NCBI GenBank assembly: GCA_001797905.1
Contig: MGQS01000120.1
Span: 1 to 22,105 of the forward strand
Length of the DNA stretch: 22,105 nucleotides
Reading direction: 5' to 3'
Source: Deltaproteobacteria bacterium RBG_16_54_11
GTDB taxonomy: Bacteria > Desulfobacterota > B13-G15 > RBG-16-54-18
Shown here: positions 14,495-21,587 of the stretch, in pieces
Layout: each line of letters opens with the position of its first letter
How positions within the stretch are numbered: position 1 is the first letter of the stretch
Made by a program: the position numbers and the translations under genes
The notes under the pieces: generated by a model
Told to the model about the DNA's origin: nothing
What the model saw: only the letters and a program-made list of their open reading frames with translations
Databases searched by the model: none

Positions 14495-15007
14495 TTAGTT
14501 ATCAGTATTAGGCATCAGTGGATCACACGGACACTGTGCATTTGCCCCAATTTGCTGCTTGCCAGGGAGGAACACAATCACCCGGCCATCCTCCTTGCGA
14601 TCAATGAGGAGAGTCCTAATGCCGGTATAGACATACCCCACAACCGCACCCTTTAAGTTGACGACATTAAGTGCCCGAGGATGAAAAGGGGTATTCCATC
14701 GCTGGTCCTTGTATTGCTCATCCAGGCGCTTAATCGCATAGACGATCTCCTCCTCCGTGAGTGGTTTTCCCCAAAACCGGCCTGGAATGCTATAACTATC
14801 CTTCCGATCAAAGAGCAACGCCGTGGGGAACTCCTTTACCCCGGCCGAGTATACATCAAAGCCCTTGAACAAGCCTTTATCAAAGGCCCTGAACTTTGCC
14901 GTCACGTCTTTATTAAGCTCAAGATTCTTCTCCTGACCCCATGCAGCCGTCAGGGCAAAAAGGACACTCGCAAACAACATCACTAAAAAAATTGATCTCA
15001 GCTTCAT
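14495..15007 (-). CDS. Secreted protein of unrecognised family (paralogue B)
   Basis: A 170-residue protein with a signal peptide (about residues 1-24, ending LTAAWG). The mature part aligns over most of its length with the protein at 13775-14254; shared blocks include QEKNLELNKDVTAKFRAFDK, FDVYSAGVKEFPTALLFD, TEEEIVYAIKRLDEQY and PRALNVVNLKGAVVGYVYTG. It differs in a C-terminal extension with CPC (NAQCPCDPLMPNTDN), absent from paralogue A. ATG 15007 follows AAGGAGGGAAGAGG; a longer in-frame start at 15061 lacks such a site and would bury the signal peptide. I do not recognise the family and assign no function. The CxC could bind metal or form a disulfide. Confidence 0.8.
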   Translation of the reverse strand: MKLRSIFLVMLFASVLFALTAAWGQEKNLELNKDVTAKFRAFDKGLFKGFDVYSAGVKEFPTALLFDRKDSYSIPGRFWGKPLTEEEIVYAIKRLDEQYKDQRWNTPFHPRALNVVNLKGAVVGYVYTGIRTLLIDRKEDGRVIVFLPGKQQIGANAQCPCDPLMPNTDN

Positions 15008-15029
15008 CCTCTTCCCTCCTTGTCTCGAA

Positions 15030-15146
15030 TTATAGAATATTCCCCCCCCTTCTAACACCATCCTTATATCTATTAATAACCATTCGCCCGATTGTTTTCA
15101 AGACAAAAAACGCAAATGCACTAAAAACCGATATACCTATGAGCAC
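15030..15146 (-). CDS. Possible 38-residue single-pass membrane protein
   Basis: GTG 15146 lies 7 nt after AAGGA and opens a 38-codon frame ending at TAA 15030. The product has a strongly hydrophobic start (LIGISVFSAFAFFVL), followed by a basic stretch (KTIGRMVINRYKDGVRR). This helix-then-positive layout is typical of small inner-membrane proteins. It ends 22 nt upstream of paralogue B, on the same strand. The open frame extends about 17 codons further upstream without a start codon, so it could instead be a gene remnant. An eight-G tract near its 3' end could also cause frame errors. No family recognised. Confidence 0.35.
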   Translation of the reverse strand: MLIGISVFSAFAFFVLKTIGRMVINRYKDGVRRGGNIL

Positions 15147-15348
15147 TACGGATTCCTTGCCCTGATGATCCGCCTGACTAAAAATTTTGTGGGATCGATA
15201 TAGAGCGGTCCTCTATGATCTATGTGATAGTGAACCCGGAAAAAGGCTGCATCGCTTAGTACGGTTTCGGAGGCAAGATGGACATGCCGTACATGCATCC
15301 CCTATTCCGCAGCGAACCTGGGGCTCAATGCTAGATGTCGTTGATCTT
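15147..15348. other. Intergenic stretch without a supported gene
   Basis: Lies between the DUF4870 gene and the possible small membrane ORF. A plus-strand frame beginning at TTG 15187 lacks a ribosome-binding site and runs antisense into the DUF4870 gene, so I do not accept it. No convincing terminator or promoter was found. Confidence 0.3.
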
Positions 15349-15699
15349 CTACTTGACGAATCTCATGCACAGAGGATAACGATACTTCTCTCCGCTGTTG
15401 GCCTTTACCGCTGCAATAATCACCATGACCATGTCGAAGGTCAATAGGGCGATCAAAAGAACAACACCAATGACAACGAGAGTGAGCAACGCCGCAATAA
15501 TGGCATAGATGCTTATGGATATCTGAAAGTTAAGGGATTCCTTCCCCTGATCGTCAATAAAGGGGGATTCATCCTTTTTGATCAACCAGATAATCAGGGG
15601 GGCGATGATGTGGCCGAAGGGAATGATATATCCGGCAAAGGTTCCGATATGGCAGAGCATTGCCCATGTCCTCGCATCCTTCTCGCTCAGTGCTGTCAT
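15349..15699 (-). CDS. DUF4870-type membrane protein
   Basis: A 116-residue membrane protein. ARTWAMLCHIGTFAGYIIPFG and the following APLIIWLIKKDESPFIDDQGKE match the DUF4870 pattern, in which a first hydrophobic hairpin ends in W-x-x-K-K-D and leads to a conserved DxQGKESLNFQ segment. A long hydrophobic stretch (SISIYAIIAALLTLVVIGVV and onward) supplies one or two more helices. Function of the family is unknown. I chose ATG 15699 because AAGGAGGTCGTGGC lies directly before it; an in-frame ATG at 15720 would place that site inside the gene. It starts 69 nt after the SIMPL gene stop, on the same strand. Confidence 0.85.
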   Translation of the reverse strand: MTALSEKDARTWAMLCHIGTFAGYIIPFGHIIAPLIIWLIKKDESPFIDDQGKESLNFQISISIYAIIAALLTLVVIGVVLLIALLTFDMVMVIIAAVKANSGEKYRYPLCMRFVK

Positions 15700-15768
15700 G
15701 CCACGACCTCCTTGCGCCAAGGCGTCGACGCTGTTTGCCTCCCCTTAATCCGCCCTTGTAGCTTTGCT

Positions 15769-16497
15769 CTATCGCAGCTCAAAGCTTACCGTGACCCTCG
15801 CGCTGACGCTGATCTGGCCGAGGGCAATGCTCTTGTCAGCCTCCCCGGGGGTGACCCCGCCGGCCGGTATCACGTAGGGGGCCATACCCCTTTCATACTG
15901 TTCTTCGACAATGGAGTAAGGCTTCCCTACCTTTTGACCGAGCTCCTTGGCCATATCCTTTGCCTTTTCCTTGGCAGCCTTCAAGGCCAGGGCACGGGCC
16001 TGATCACGGTAATCGCGCAGTTTCGTCGTCCGGAACTGCACCCCATAGACATAGTTGGCGCCGGCCTCAAGGGCACTGGTGAGCAGATCATCAAGCCTCG
16101 ATACATCCCGCATGGCAAAAACAATGGTCTTGCGCACACAATAGCCGATGAGCTCTTCTCGCGCATCCCCTCCCCTGTACCGGGGTTCAATGGTGATTGC
16201 CTCTATATGAACGTTTCCCGGTGCTACGTTGTACTTCTTGGCCAGGGCAAAGACCTTCTTAACGCGTTCGTCATTGTGCCTCTTCGCTAGGCCAAGATCT
16301 TTATGCACCGTTTCCACGCCTAAGGTGAGGATTGTCTCATCGGGGGCAACTCGTACCTCGGCCGCGCCGGTAACGGTGATGAGGCGCGGCTGCGGCCTTT
16401 CCCTCGCGCAGGCAAAACAGGAGAAAACCACGATAAGAACGAGAGCTATAACACCATTTCTCCAAGCTTTCTTCATCATCCAAGCTTTCTTCATCAT
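15769..16497 (-). CDS. SIMPL-domain (DUF541) periplasmic protein
   Basis: A 242-residue exported protein. After a hydrophobic segment (about 15-30, VIALVLIVVFSCFAC) the mature region begins with ITVTGAAEVRVAPDETILTLGVET, the signature of the SIMPL/DUF541 domain. It continues with ALKAAKEKAKDMAKELG and ends SVSARVTVSFEL, as in homologues. C27 or C30 could be a lipidation site, but neither fits a good lipobox. E. coli YggE in this family is linked to oxidative-stress tolerance; the molecular role is unclear. The coding start is an exact 18-bp tandem repeat giving MMKKAWMMKKAW. The first ATG is 4 nt after AGGAGGG. A TTGACA box at 16579-16584 (minus strand) may be its -35, but the -10 is poor. 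Confidence 0.88.
   Translation of the reverse strand: MMKKAWMMKKAWRNGVIALVLIVVFSCFACARERPQPRLITVTGAAEVRVAPDETILTLGVETVHKDLGLAKRHNDERVKKVFALAKKYNVAPGNVHIEAITIEPRYRGGDAREELIGYCVRKTIVFAMRDVSRLDDLLTSALEAGANYVYGVQFRTTKLRDYRDQARALALKAAKEKAKDMAKELGQKVGKPYSIVEEQYERGMAPYVIPAGGVTPGEADKSIALGQISVSARVTVSFELR
16462..16497 (-). repeat. Exact tandem duplication of 18 bp at the SIMPL gene start
   Basis: The 18-bp unit CCAAGCTTTCTTCATCAT occurs twice without gap (16462-16479 and 16480-16497). On the coding strand each copy encodes MMKKAW. The change is in-frame and duplicates the start codons and the positively charged signal-peptide n-region. Confidence 0.95.
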
Positions 16498-16624
16498 CCA
16501 ACCCTCCTATCCCCACTCATTGAACAGCAGGTTGTCAACCAGCAGCACCTCGTCTTATTTTCTACAATTTCCGCACATTGTCAAACTATTTCGCTGAGAT
16601 AAAGGGATAAAGATGGCGTCTTCA

Positions 16625-16653
16625 TTGACTTTTCGTGTTGAATATCCTATAAA
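16625..16653 (+). promoter_or_regulatory. Promoter of the xerC-hslVU-argBDF operon
   Basis: TTGACT (16625-16630), a spacer of exactly 17 nt and TATAAA (16648-16653) are near-consensus sigma70 boxes. Transcription would start near 16660. It is the only strong promoter seen before the run of overlapping genes down to argF. I see no clear ArgR-type operator beside it. Confidence 0.75.
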
Positions 16654-16696
16654 TTAAGTGTACGATTAATGTTCATTTTCTGTGTTGAGGGGACGG

Positions 16697-17620
16697 GTGT
16701 ATATCTCAGATACCATAGACCGATTCATCGACTATATCGCCTTGGAGCGGGGGGCATCACCCCATACCTGTCGGGCCTATCGCAAGGACCTGGAGCTTTT
16801 TACGGTCTTTTTAGAGGAACAGGAACTGCCTTCTGACGTGACCAAGATAGATTACCTGACGATCCGCCTCTACCTGGGGCACCTCTACCAGGCAAAACGG
16901 ATCAAGCGCGCCTCGGTGGTGCGAAAGCTGGCCACCTTGAGGACGTTTTTCAGGTATCTGAAGCGGGAGGGTATCGTCGGAAAAAATCCCGCCAAGATGG
17001 TGGCAATCCCCAAAGGGGGGAAAGACCTCCCCCATGCCCTCACCGTCGATGAGGCCTTCAGGCTGCTGGACGTTCCCGATGCGACCGGTCCCTTGGGAAT
17101 CAGGGATCGGGCCATCCTGGAATTCCTTTACTCCAGCGGGCTCAGGGTGGGAGAACTCACCTCACTGAGCCTGCATGATCTGGACCTGGGAGAAGGAATG
17201 GTGCGGGTGATGGGAAAGGGGGGCAAGGAGAGGATGGTGCCCATCGGGTCCAAGGCCATCGAGGCGTTGAAATCATACCTGGCACGCAGGGGCGAGCTGA
17301 TGGGAAAGGGCAAGAGCGCCCCCGCCTACCTCTTCCTCAATCATCGAGGAGGAAGGCTCACCGCCCGCAGCGTGGGCAGGATGATCAAAAGATACCTGCT
17401 CCAAGGAGGAATAGTGAAGGAGACCTCCCCTCATACCTTCAGGCATTCCTTTGCCACCCACCTGCTGGATGCCGGAGCTGATCTGCGTGGTATACAGGAA
17501 TTGCTGGGACACGCCAGCCTTTCCACCACCCAAAAGTACACCCACGTGAGCTCGGCCAAATTGATGGAGGTCTACGATCGTACCCACCCGCGGGCCAGGA
17601 AAGGGCAAAAAGATGCTTAA
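16697..17620 (+). CDS. xerC: Tyrosine recombinase (XerC-like)
   Basis: A 307-residue site-specific recombinase from the GTG at 16697. The N-terminal SAM-like DNA-binding domain (about 1-90) contains TCRAYRKDLELF. The catalytic domain carries R150 (SSGLRVGEL), a lysine in MGKGGKERMVP, H246 and R249 (HTFRHSFATHLL), H272 (LLGHASLSTTQ) and the nucleophile Y281 (KYTHV), a complete set. Xer recombinases resolve chromosome dimers at dif with FtsK. GTG 16697 has GAGGGG 4 nt upstream; in-frame GTG 16682 and TTG 16685 are alternatives adding up to five residues. It overlaps hslV by 8 nt. The xerC-hslV-hslU order also occurs in Firmicutes. XerC versus XerD cannot be settled from sequence alone. Confidence 0.9.
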   Translation: MYISDTIDRFIDYIALERGASPHTCRAYRKDLELFTVFLEEQELPSDVTKIDYLTIRLYLGHLYQAKRIKRASVVRKLATLRTFFRYLKREGIVGKNPAKMVAIPKGGKDLPHALTVDEAFRLLDVPDATGPLGIRDRAILEFLYSSGLRVGELTSLSLHDLDLGEGMVRVMGKGGKERMVPIGSKAIEALKSYLARRGELMGKGKSAPAYLFLNHRGGRLTARSVGRMIKRYLLQGGIVKETSPHTFRHSFATHLLDAGADLRGIQELLGHASLSTTQKYTHVSSAKLMEVYDRTHPRARKGQKDA

Positions 17621-18140
17621 GGCAACGACGATCCTCTCCGTGCGTCACAAAGGAAAGATCGTGATAGCCGGAGACGGGCAGGTAACACTGGACGCGACGG
17701 TGATGAAACACCGGGCCAGAAAGGTGCGCAGGCTCTACAACGATAATGTGCTTGCCGGTTTTGCCGGGGCCACAGCCGACGCCTTTACGCTCTTTGAGCG
17801 CTTTGAGACCAAGCTGGAGCAATATAACGGAAACATCCTGCGGGCGGCTGTGGAGCTTGCCAAGGATTGGAGAACCGACAAACTGTTGAGAAGGCTCGAG
17901 GCCCTGCTGGTCGTGGCGGACAAGGAGCACTCCCTTATCATCTCCGGCAACGGAGATGTAGTGGAGCCCGACGATGGGATCGTGGCCATCGGCTCCGGTG
18001 GCCCCTACGCCCAAGCAGCGGCCAGGGCCCTGGTAGCGCATTCCAATCTGGATGCCAAGGCCATCGCCCAAGAGGCGATGCGGATAACCGCGGAGATATG
18101 CATCTATACGAACGATCAGATAACGATCGAGGAGCTCTAA
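17613..18140 (+). CDS. hslV: HslV (ClpQ) peptidase subunit of the HslUV protease
   Basis: A 175-residue proteasome-beta-like peptidase; the E. coli protein is 176. The catalytic threonine is T5 in MLKATTILSVRHKG, so four residues must be removed to free it, against only Met in E. coli. Conserved blocks include VIAGDGQVTL, RKVRRLYNDNVLAGFAG, TADAFTLFERFE, AVELAKDWRTD and AIGSGGPYAQAAARAL. Twelve subunits form two stacked rings capped by HslU, degrading unfolded or regulatory proteins in the cytoplasm. The start overlaps the xerC stop by 8 nt; hslU begins 17 nt after the hslV stop. Confidence 0.97.
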   Translation: MLKATTILSVRHKGKIVIAGDGQVTLDATVMKHRARKVRRLYNDNVLAGFAGATADAFTLFERFETKLEQYNGNILRAAVELAKDWRTDKLLRRLEALLVVADKEHSLIISGNGDVVEPDDGIVAIGSGGPYAQAAARALVAHSNLDAKAIAQEAMRITAEICIYTNDQITIEEL

Positions 18141-18157
18141 CGAGAGACGCAACGGAG

Positions 18158-19519
18158 ATGGAACGGCCCTTGACCCCCAAAGAGATCGTGGCCGAGCTGG
18201 ATAAGTACATCATCGGTCAAGGCGAGGCAAAACGGTGCGTGGCCATTGCCCTCAGGAACCGCTGGCGCCGCCAGCAGGTCCCGAAGGAACTGCGTGATGA
18301 GATCGCCCCGAAAAACATCATCATGATCGGTCCCACCGGCGTCGGGAAGACGGAGATCTCTCGCCGCCTGGCCAAGCTCGCCCAGGCCCCTTTCTTAAAG
18401 ATCGAGGCCTCCAAGTTTACCGAGGTGGGTTACGTCGGACGGGATGTGGAATCGATGATCAGGGACCTGACGGAGCTGGCCGTAAACATGGAGAGGAAAG
18501 AAGAGGAGGAGGAAGTAAAGGAAAAGGCCCGTGACATGGCTGAGGAACGGGTGCTCGATCTCCTCCTACCCCCTTCTCCTCCCCCCGCCTTGCCCGGGGC
18601 CGTCGAGGTGGCTGAAGAGCCAACTGCGTCCGACACCGCCCAAAAGACCAGGGAACGGCTGAGGAAGCTCTTGCGAGAGGGAAAGCTGAACGAGCGGCTG
18701 GTGGAGGTAGAGGTATCGGACAGGGCCCTTCCCGTCGTCGAGATCTTCTCTACCGCCGGTCTCGAGGAGGTGGACTTAAACATCAAGGATATGCTCTCGG
18801 GTCTCTTTCCGAAGAAAACCAAAAGGAGGAAGGTCAAGGTGCCGGAGGCCTTGGAGATCCTCATTGAGGAAGAGGCCCAAAAGCTCATCGATATGGACAA
18901 GGTGGTCAAACAAGCTATCCAGCGGGTCGAGCAATCGGGGATCATCTTCTTTGACGAGCTCGATAAGATTGCCAGCCGCGAGCAGACCTACGGCCCCGAC
19001 GTCTCGCGCGAGGGTGTCCAGCGGGATATACTGCCCATCGTGGAGGGTACCACCGTGATGACCAAATATGGGATGGTGAAGAGCGACCATATCCTCTTCA
19101 TCGCCGCAGGCGCCTTCTATGTCTCCAAGCCCTCCGACCTCATCCCCGAGCTGCAAGGCCGCTTCCCCATCAGGGTAGAGTTGGAGCCGCTGGGCAAGGA
19201 GGAATTCATCAGGATCCTCACCGAGCCCCAAAACGCCCTCATCACCCAGTATGTGGAGTTGATGAAGACCGAGAACGTGCAGCTCTCCTTTGCTCAGGAG
19301 GCCATTGAGGAGATCGCCGAGACTGCCGCAAAGATCAACGACAAGATGGAGGATATCGGCGCCCGAAGGCTCTACACCATCATGGAGAGGCTCCTCGATG
19401 AGGTATCCTTCGACGCCCCTGAGCTCTCCGGCCGGAAGATTGCCATCGATGCCGGCTATGTAAAAAGGAAGCTCGAAGAATTCCTCAAGGATGAGGATCT
19501 CAGCAGGTATATCTTGTAA
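18158..19519 (+). CDS. hslU: HslU (ClpY) AAA+ unfoldase of the HslUV protease
   Basis: A 453-residue AAA+ ATPase (E. coli 443). It begins LTPKEIVAELDKYIIGQ; Walker A is GPTGVGKT (58-65); the pore loop GYVG is at 91-94. A charged, Pro-rich I-domain lies at about 110-235, Walker B in IIFFDELDK (262-270), and sensor/Arg regions in PELQGRFPIRVEL and GARRLYTIMERLL. The C-terminal DLSRYIL is the tail that inserts into HslV to activate it. HslU unfolds substrates with ATP and feeds them to HslV. The frame is open far upstream into hslV, but conserved sequence starts at ATG 18158. Its stop overlaps the argB start by one base (TAATG). Confidence 0.97.
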   Translation: MERPLTPKEIVAELDKYIIGQGEAKRCVAIALRNRWRRQQVPKELRDEIAPKNIIMIGPTGVGKTEISRRLAKLAQAPFLKIEASKFTEVGYVGRDVESMIRDLTELAVNMERKEEEEEVKEKARDMAEERVLDLLLPPSPPPALPGAVEVAEEPTASDTAQKTRERLRKLLREGKLNERLVEVEVSDRALPVVEIFSTAGLEEVDLNIKDMLSGLFPKKTKRRKVKVPEALEILIEEEAQKLIDMDKVVKQAIQRVEQSGIIFFDELDKIASREQTYGPDVSREGVQRDILPIVEGTTVMTKYGMVKSDHILFIAAGAFYVSKPSDLIPELQGRFPIRVELEPLGKEEFIRILTEPQNALITQYVELMKTENVQLSFAQEAIEEIAETAAKINDKMEDIGARRLYTIMERLLDEVSFDAPELSGRKIAIDAGYVKRKLEEFLKDEDLSRYIL

Positions 19520-20400
19520 TGAAAAAGCTCATCGAAAAGGCGGAGGTCCTGATCGAGGCCCTTCCCTACATCAGGCAGTTCTATCACAAGACCATGGTGA
19601 TCAAGCTTGGAGGGGCAGCCATGGTGGACGAGGGCCTCAAAGAGGGGTTTGCCATGGATATCGTCCTCATGAAGTACGTCGGCTTGAACCCGGTGGTGGT
19701 CCACGGCGGCGGCCCCCAGATCGGCCAGGTCCTCCAACGGATGGGCAAAAACTCCACCTTCGTGCAGGGGCTGCGCGTCACCGATCAAGAGACAATGGAT
19801 GTGGTAGAGATGGTCCTGGTGGGCAAGGTCAATAAGGAGATCGTGGAGCTGATCAACCGCTGCGGGGGAAAGGCCGTGGGGCTCAGCGGGAAGGATGGCG
19901 GCCTCATCCGGGCAAAAAAGTTGCACCTCTCTCCCCAAGGAGAGAAGGATGCCCCGCCGGAGATCGTCGATCTGGGGATGGTGGGGGAGGTAGAGGAGAT
20001 CAACTCCGATGTCATCAAGACCCTGGATGACGGTGACTTCATTCCGGTCCTCGCCCCGGTCGGCGTAGGAGCGGACGGGAAGACCTACAACATCAACGCC
20101 GATCTCGTGGCAGGAAAGGTGGCAGCCGCCCTGGGGGCGGAAAAGCTGATCCTCCTCACCGATGTCCCGGGGGTGTTGGACAGCAAGGGAAATCTCATCA
20201 CGAGCCTCAAGGCCAAAGAGGCCAAAGACCTGATCGCCCGGGAGGTCGTCTCCGAGGGGATGATACCCAAGATCACCTGCTGCCTGGAGGCCCTGGCCGG
20301 CGGTGTGGGCAAGGCCCACATCATCGATGGGAGGGTCAGGCACGCCCTGATCTTGGAGGTGTTCACCGCTACAGGGGTGGGAACGGAATTATGGTCATAA
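19519..20400 (+). CDS. argB: Acetylglutamate kinase
   Basis: A 293-residue amino-acid kinase that phosphorylates N-acetylglutamate, the second step of arginine synthesis. Signature motifs are VIKLGGAAM near residue 27, VVHGGGPQIG, FVQGLRVTD and LINRCGGKAVGLSGKDGG. The C-terminal half has INADLVAGKVAAALGAEKLI and LLTDVPGV, typical of the ATP-binding side. The N-terminal helix (KAEVLIEALPYIRQFYHKT) is the extension found in hexameric, arginine-inhibited forms, so feedback inhibition is likely (inference). ATG 19519 overlaps the hslU stop, implying coupled translation; its 3' end overlaps argD by 10 nt. Confidence 0.97.
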   Translation: MKKLIEKAEVLIEALPYIRQFYHKTMVIKLGGAAMVDEGLKEGFAMDIVLMKYVGLNPVVVHGGGPQIGQVLQRMGKNSTFVQGLRVTDQETMDVVEMVLVGKVNKEIVELINRCGGKAVGLSGKDGGLIRAKKLHLSPQGEKDAPPEIVDLGMVGEVEEINSDVIKTLDDGDFIPVLAPVGVGADGKTYNINADLVAGKVAAALGAEKLILLTDVPGVLDSKGNLITSLKAKEAKDLIAREVVSEGMIPKITCCLEALAGGVGKAHIIDGRVRHALILEVFTATGVGTELWS

Positions 20401-21587
20401 AGGGAGAGGCATTGATCCGCGAGGGGCAACACGTGCTGGCCAATACCTACGCCCGATATCCCATCCTCCTCGTGCGGGGTAAGGGGGCGCAGGTATGGGA
20501 CAGCAACGGCAGGGAATACCTCGACTTTGTCGCGGGGATTGCGGTATGTAACCTCGGGCACTGCCACCCCAAGGTGGTTCAGGCACTGGAAGAGCAGGCA
20601 AGGCAGCTCATCCACTGCTCTAACCTCTACTACAACGGGCCGCAGGTGGAGCTGGCCAGGCGCCTCTGCGAGCACTCCTTTGGGGAACGGGTCTTCTTCT
20701 GCAACAGCGGGGCCGAGGCAACTGAGGCAGCCATCAAGCTGGCCAGGAAGTACTCGAAAGCGCGATATGGCCCTGAGCGCTATCAGATCATTACTATGGA
20801 AAACTCCTTTCACGGGAGGACCATGGGGGCCTTGAGCGCTACCGGACAAGAGCGGTTCCACAAGGGGTTTGAGCCCCTGCTGCCGGGTTTTACCTATTGC
20901 CCCTTCGACGACATCGAGGCCGTCACCCGGGCCATCGGTGCCCAAACCTGCGCCGTGATGGTGGAGCCCATTCAGGGCGAAGGCGGGATAATCCTCCCGG
21001 CCCCCAACTATCTAAAAGAGTTGAGGGAGCTGTGCGATCAGACAGGGATCTTGCTGATCTATGATGAGGTCCAGGTCGGGATGGGCAGGACTGGCAGGCT
21101 CTTTGCCTATGAGCACTATGCAACCCCTCCCCACATCATGACATTGGCCAAGTCCCTGGCCAATGGGGTCCCCATCGGCGCCCTGGTAGCCACGGATATG
21201 GTGGCGCAGGCCTTTGTACCCGGCGACCACGCCACCACCTTCGGCGGCAACCCCCTGGCCACCGCAGTAGGATGCTGCGTCATCGACACCCTCGTGGAGG
21301 ACGGCATCCTTACGAACTGTGAGGAGATGGGCCAATACCTGTTACAGGGTCTCCTTGACCTCAAGGAGCGATATGCCTTTATTAAGGCAGTGCGGGGCAA
21401 GGGGCTGATGATCGGTTGCGAGCTGGAGTTTGAGGGCAAGAAGATAGTTGAACGCTGCATGGAGAAGGGCGTCCTCATCAACTGTACCGCAGGCAAGGTC
21501 CTGCGTTTTATCCCCCCCCTCATCATCACGAAGGGGGAGATCGATTACCTGCTCAAATGCCTGGACGAGGTATTCGCAGAGCAATGA
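20391..21587 (+). CDS. argD: Acetylornithine aminotransferase
   Basis: A 398-residue class-III PLP aminotransferase making N-acetylornithine from its semialdehyde with glutamate, the fourth arginine step. Key features are NSGAEATEAAIKLARK (105-120), SFHGRTMGALSATGQ, EPIQGEGG, LIYDEVQVGMGRTG and the PLP-binding lysine K254 in TLAKSLANGVPIGA. HATTFGGNPLA completes the fold signature. Length matches the family. ATG 20391 lies inside the argB end; a start further in would lose conserved N-terminal residues. It overlaps argF by 4 nt (ATGA). Homologues sometimes also serve as succinyldiaminopimelate aminotransferase in lysine synthesis. Confidence 0.96.
   Translation: MVIKGEALIREGQHVLANTYARYPILLVRGKGAQVWDSNGREYLDFVAGIAVCNLGHCHPKVVQALEEQARQLIHCSNLYYNGPQVELARRLCEHSFGERVFFCNSGAEATEAAIKLARKYSKARYGPERYQIITMENSFHGRTMGALSATGQERFHKGFEPLLPGFTYCPFDDIEAVTRAIGAQTCAVMVEPIQGEGGIILPAPNYLKELRELCDQTGILLIYDEVQVGMGRTGRLFAYEHYATPPHIMTLAKSLANGVPIGALVATDMVAQAFVPGDHATTFGGNPLATAVGCCVIDTLVEDGILTNCEEMGQYLLQGLLDLKERYAFIKAVRGKGLMIGCELEFEGKKIVERCMEKGVLINCTAGKVLRFIPPLIITKGEIDYLLKCLDEVFAEQ

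Noticed and set aside
15187..15447. 86-codon plus-strand frame near the DUF4870 gene
   Set aside because: TTG start without ribosome-binding site, and its second half is antisense to DUF4870.
15610..16290. 226-codon plus-strand frame opposite the SIMPL gene
   Set aside because: Antisense to a protein with clear DUF541 motifs and a matching signal peptide.
19456..20945. Two long overlapping open frames antisense to argB and argD
   Set aside because: They lie wholly opposite clear arginine genes and show low-complexity His/Asp/Leu composition typical of shadow frames.
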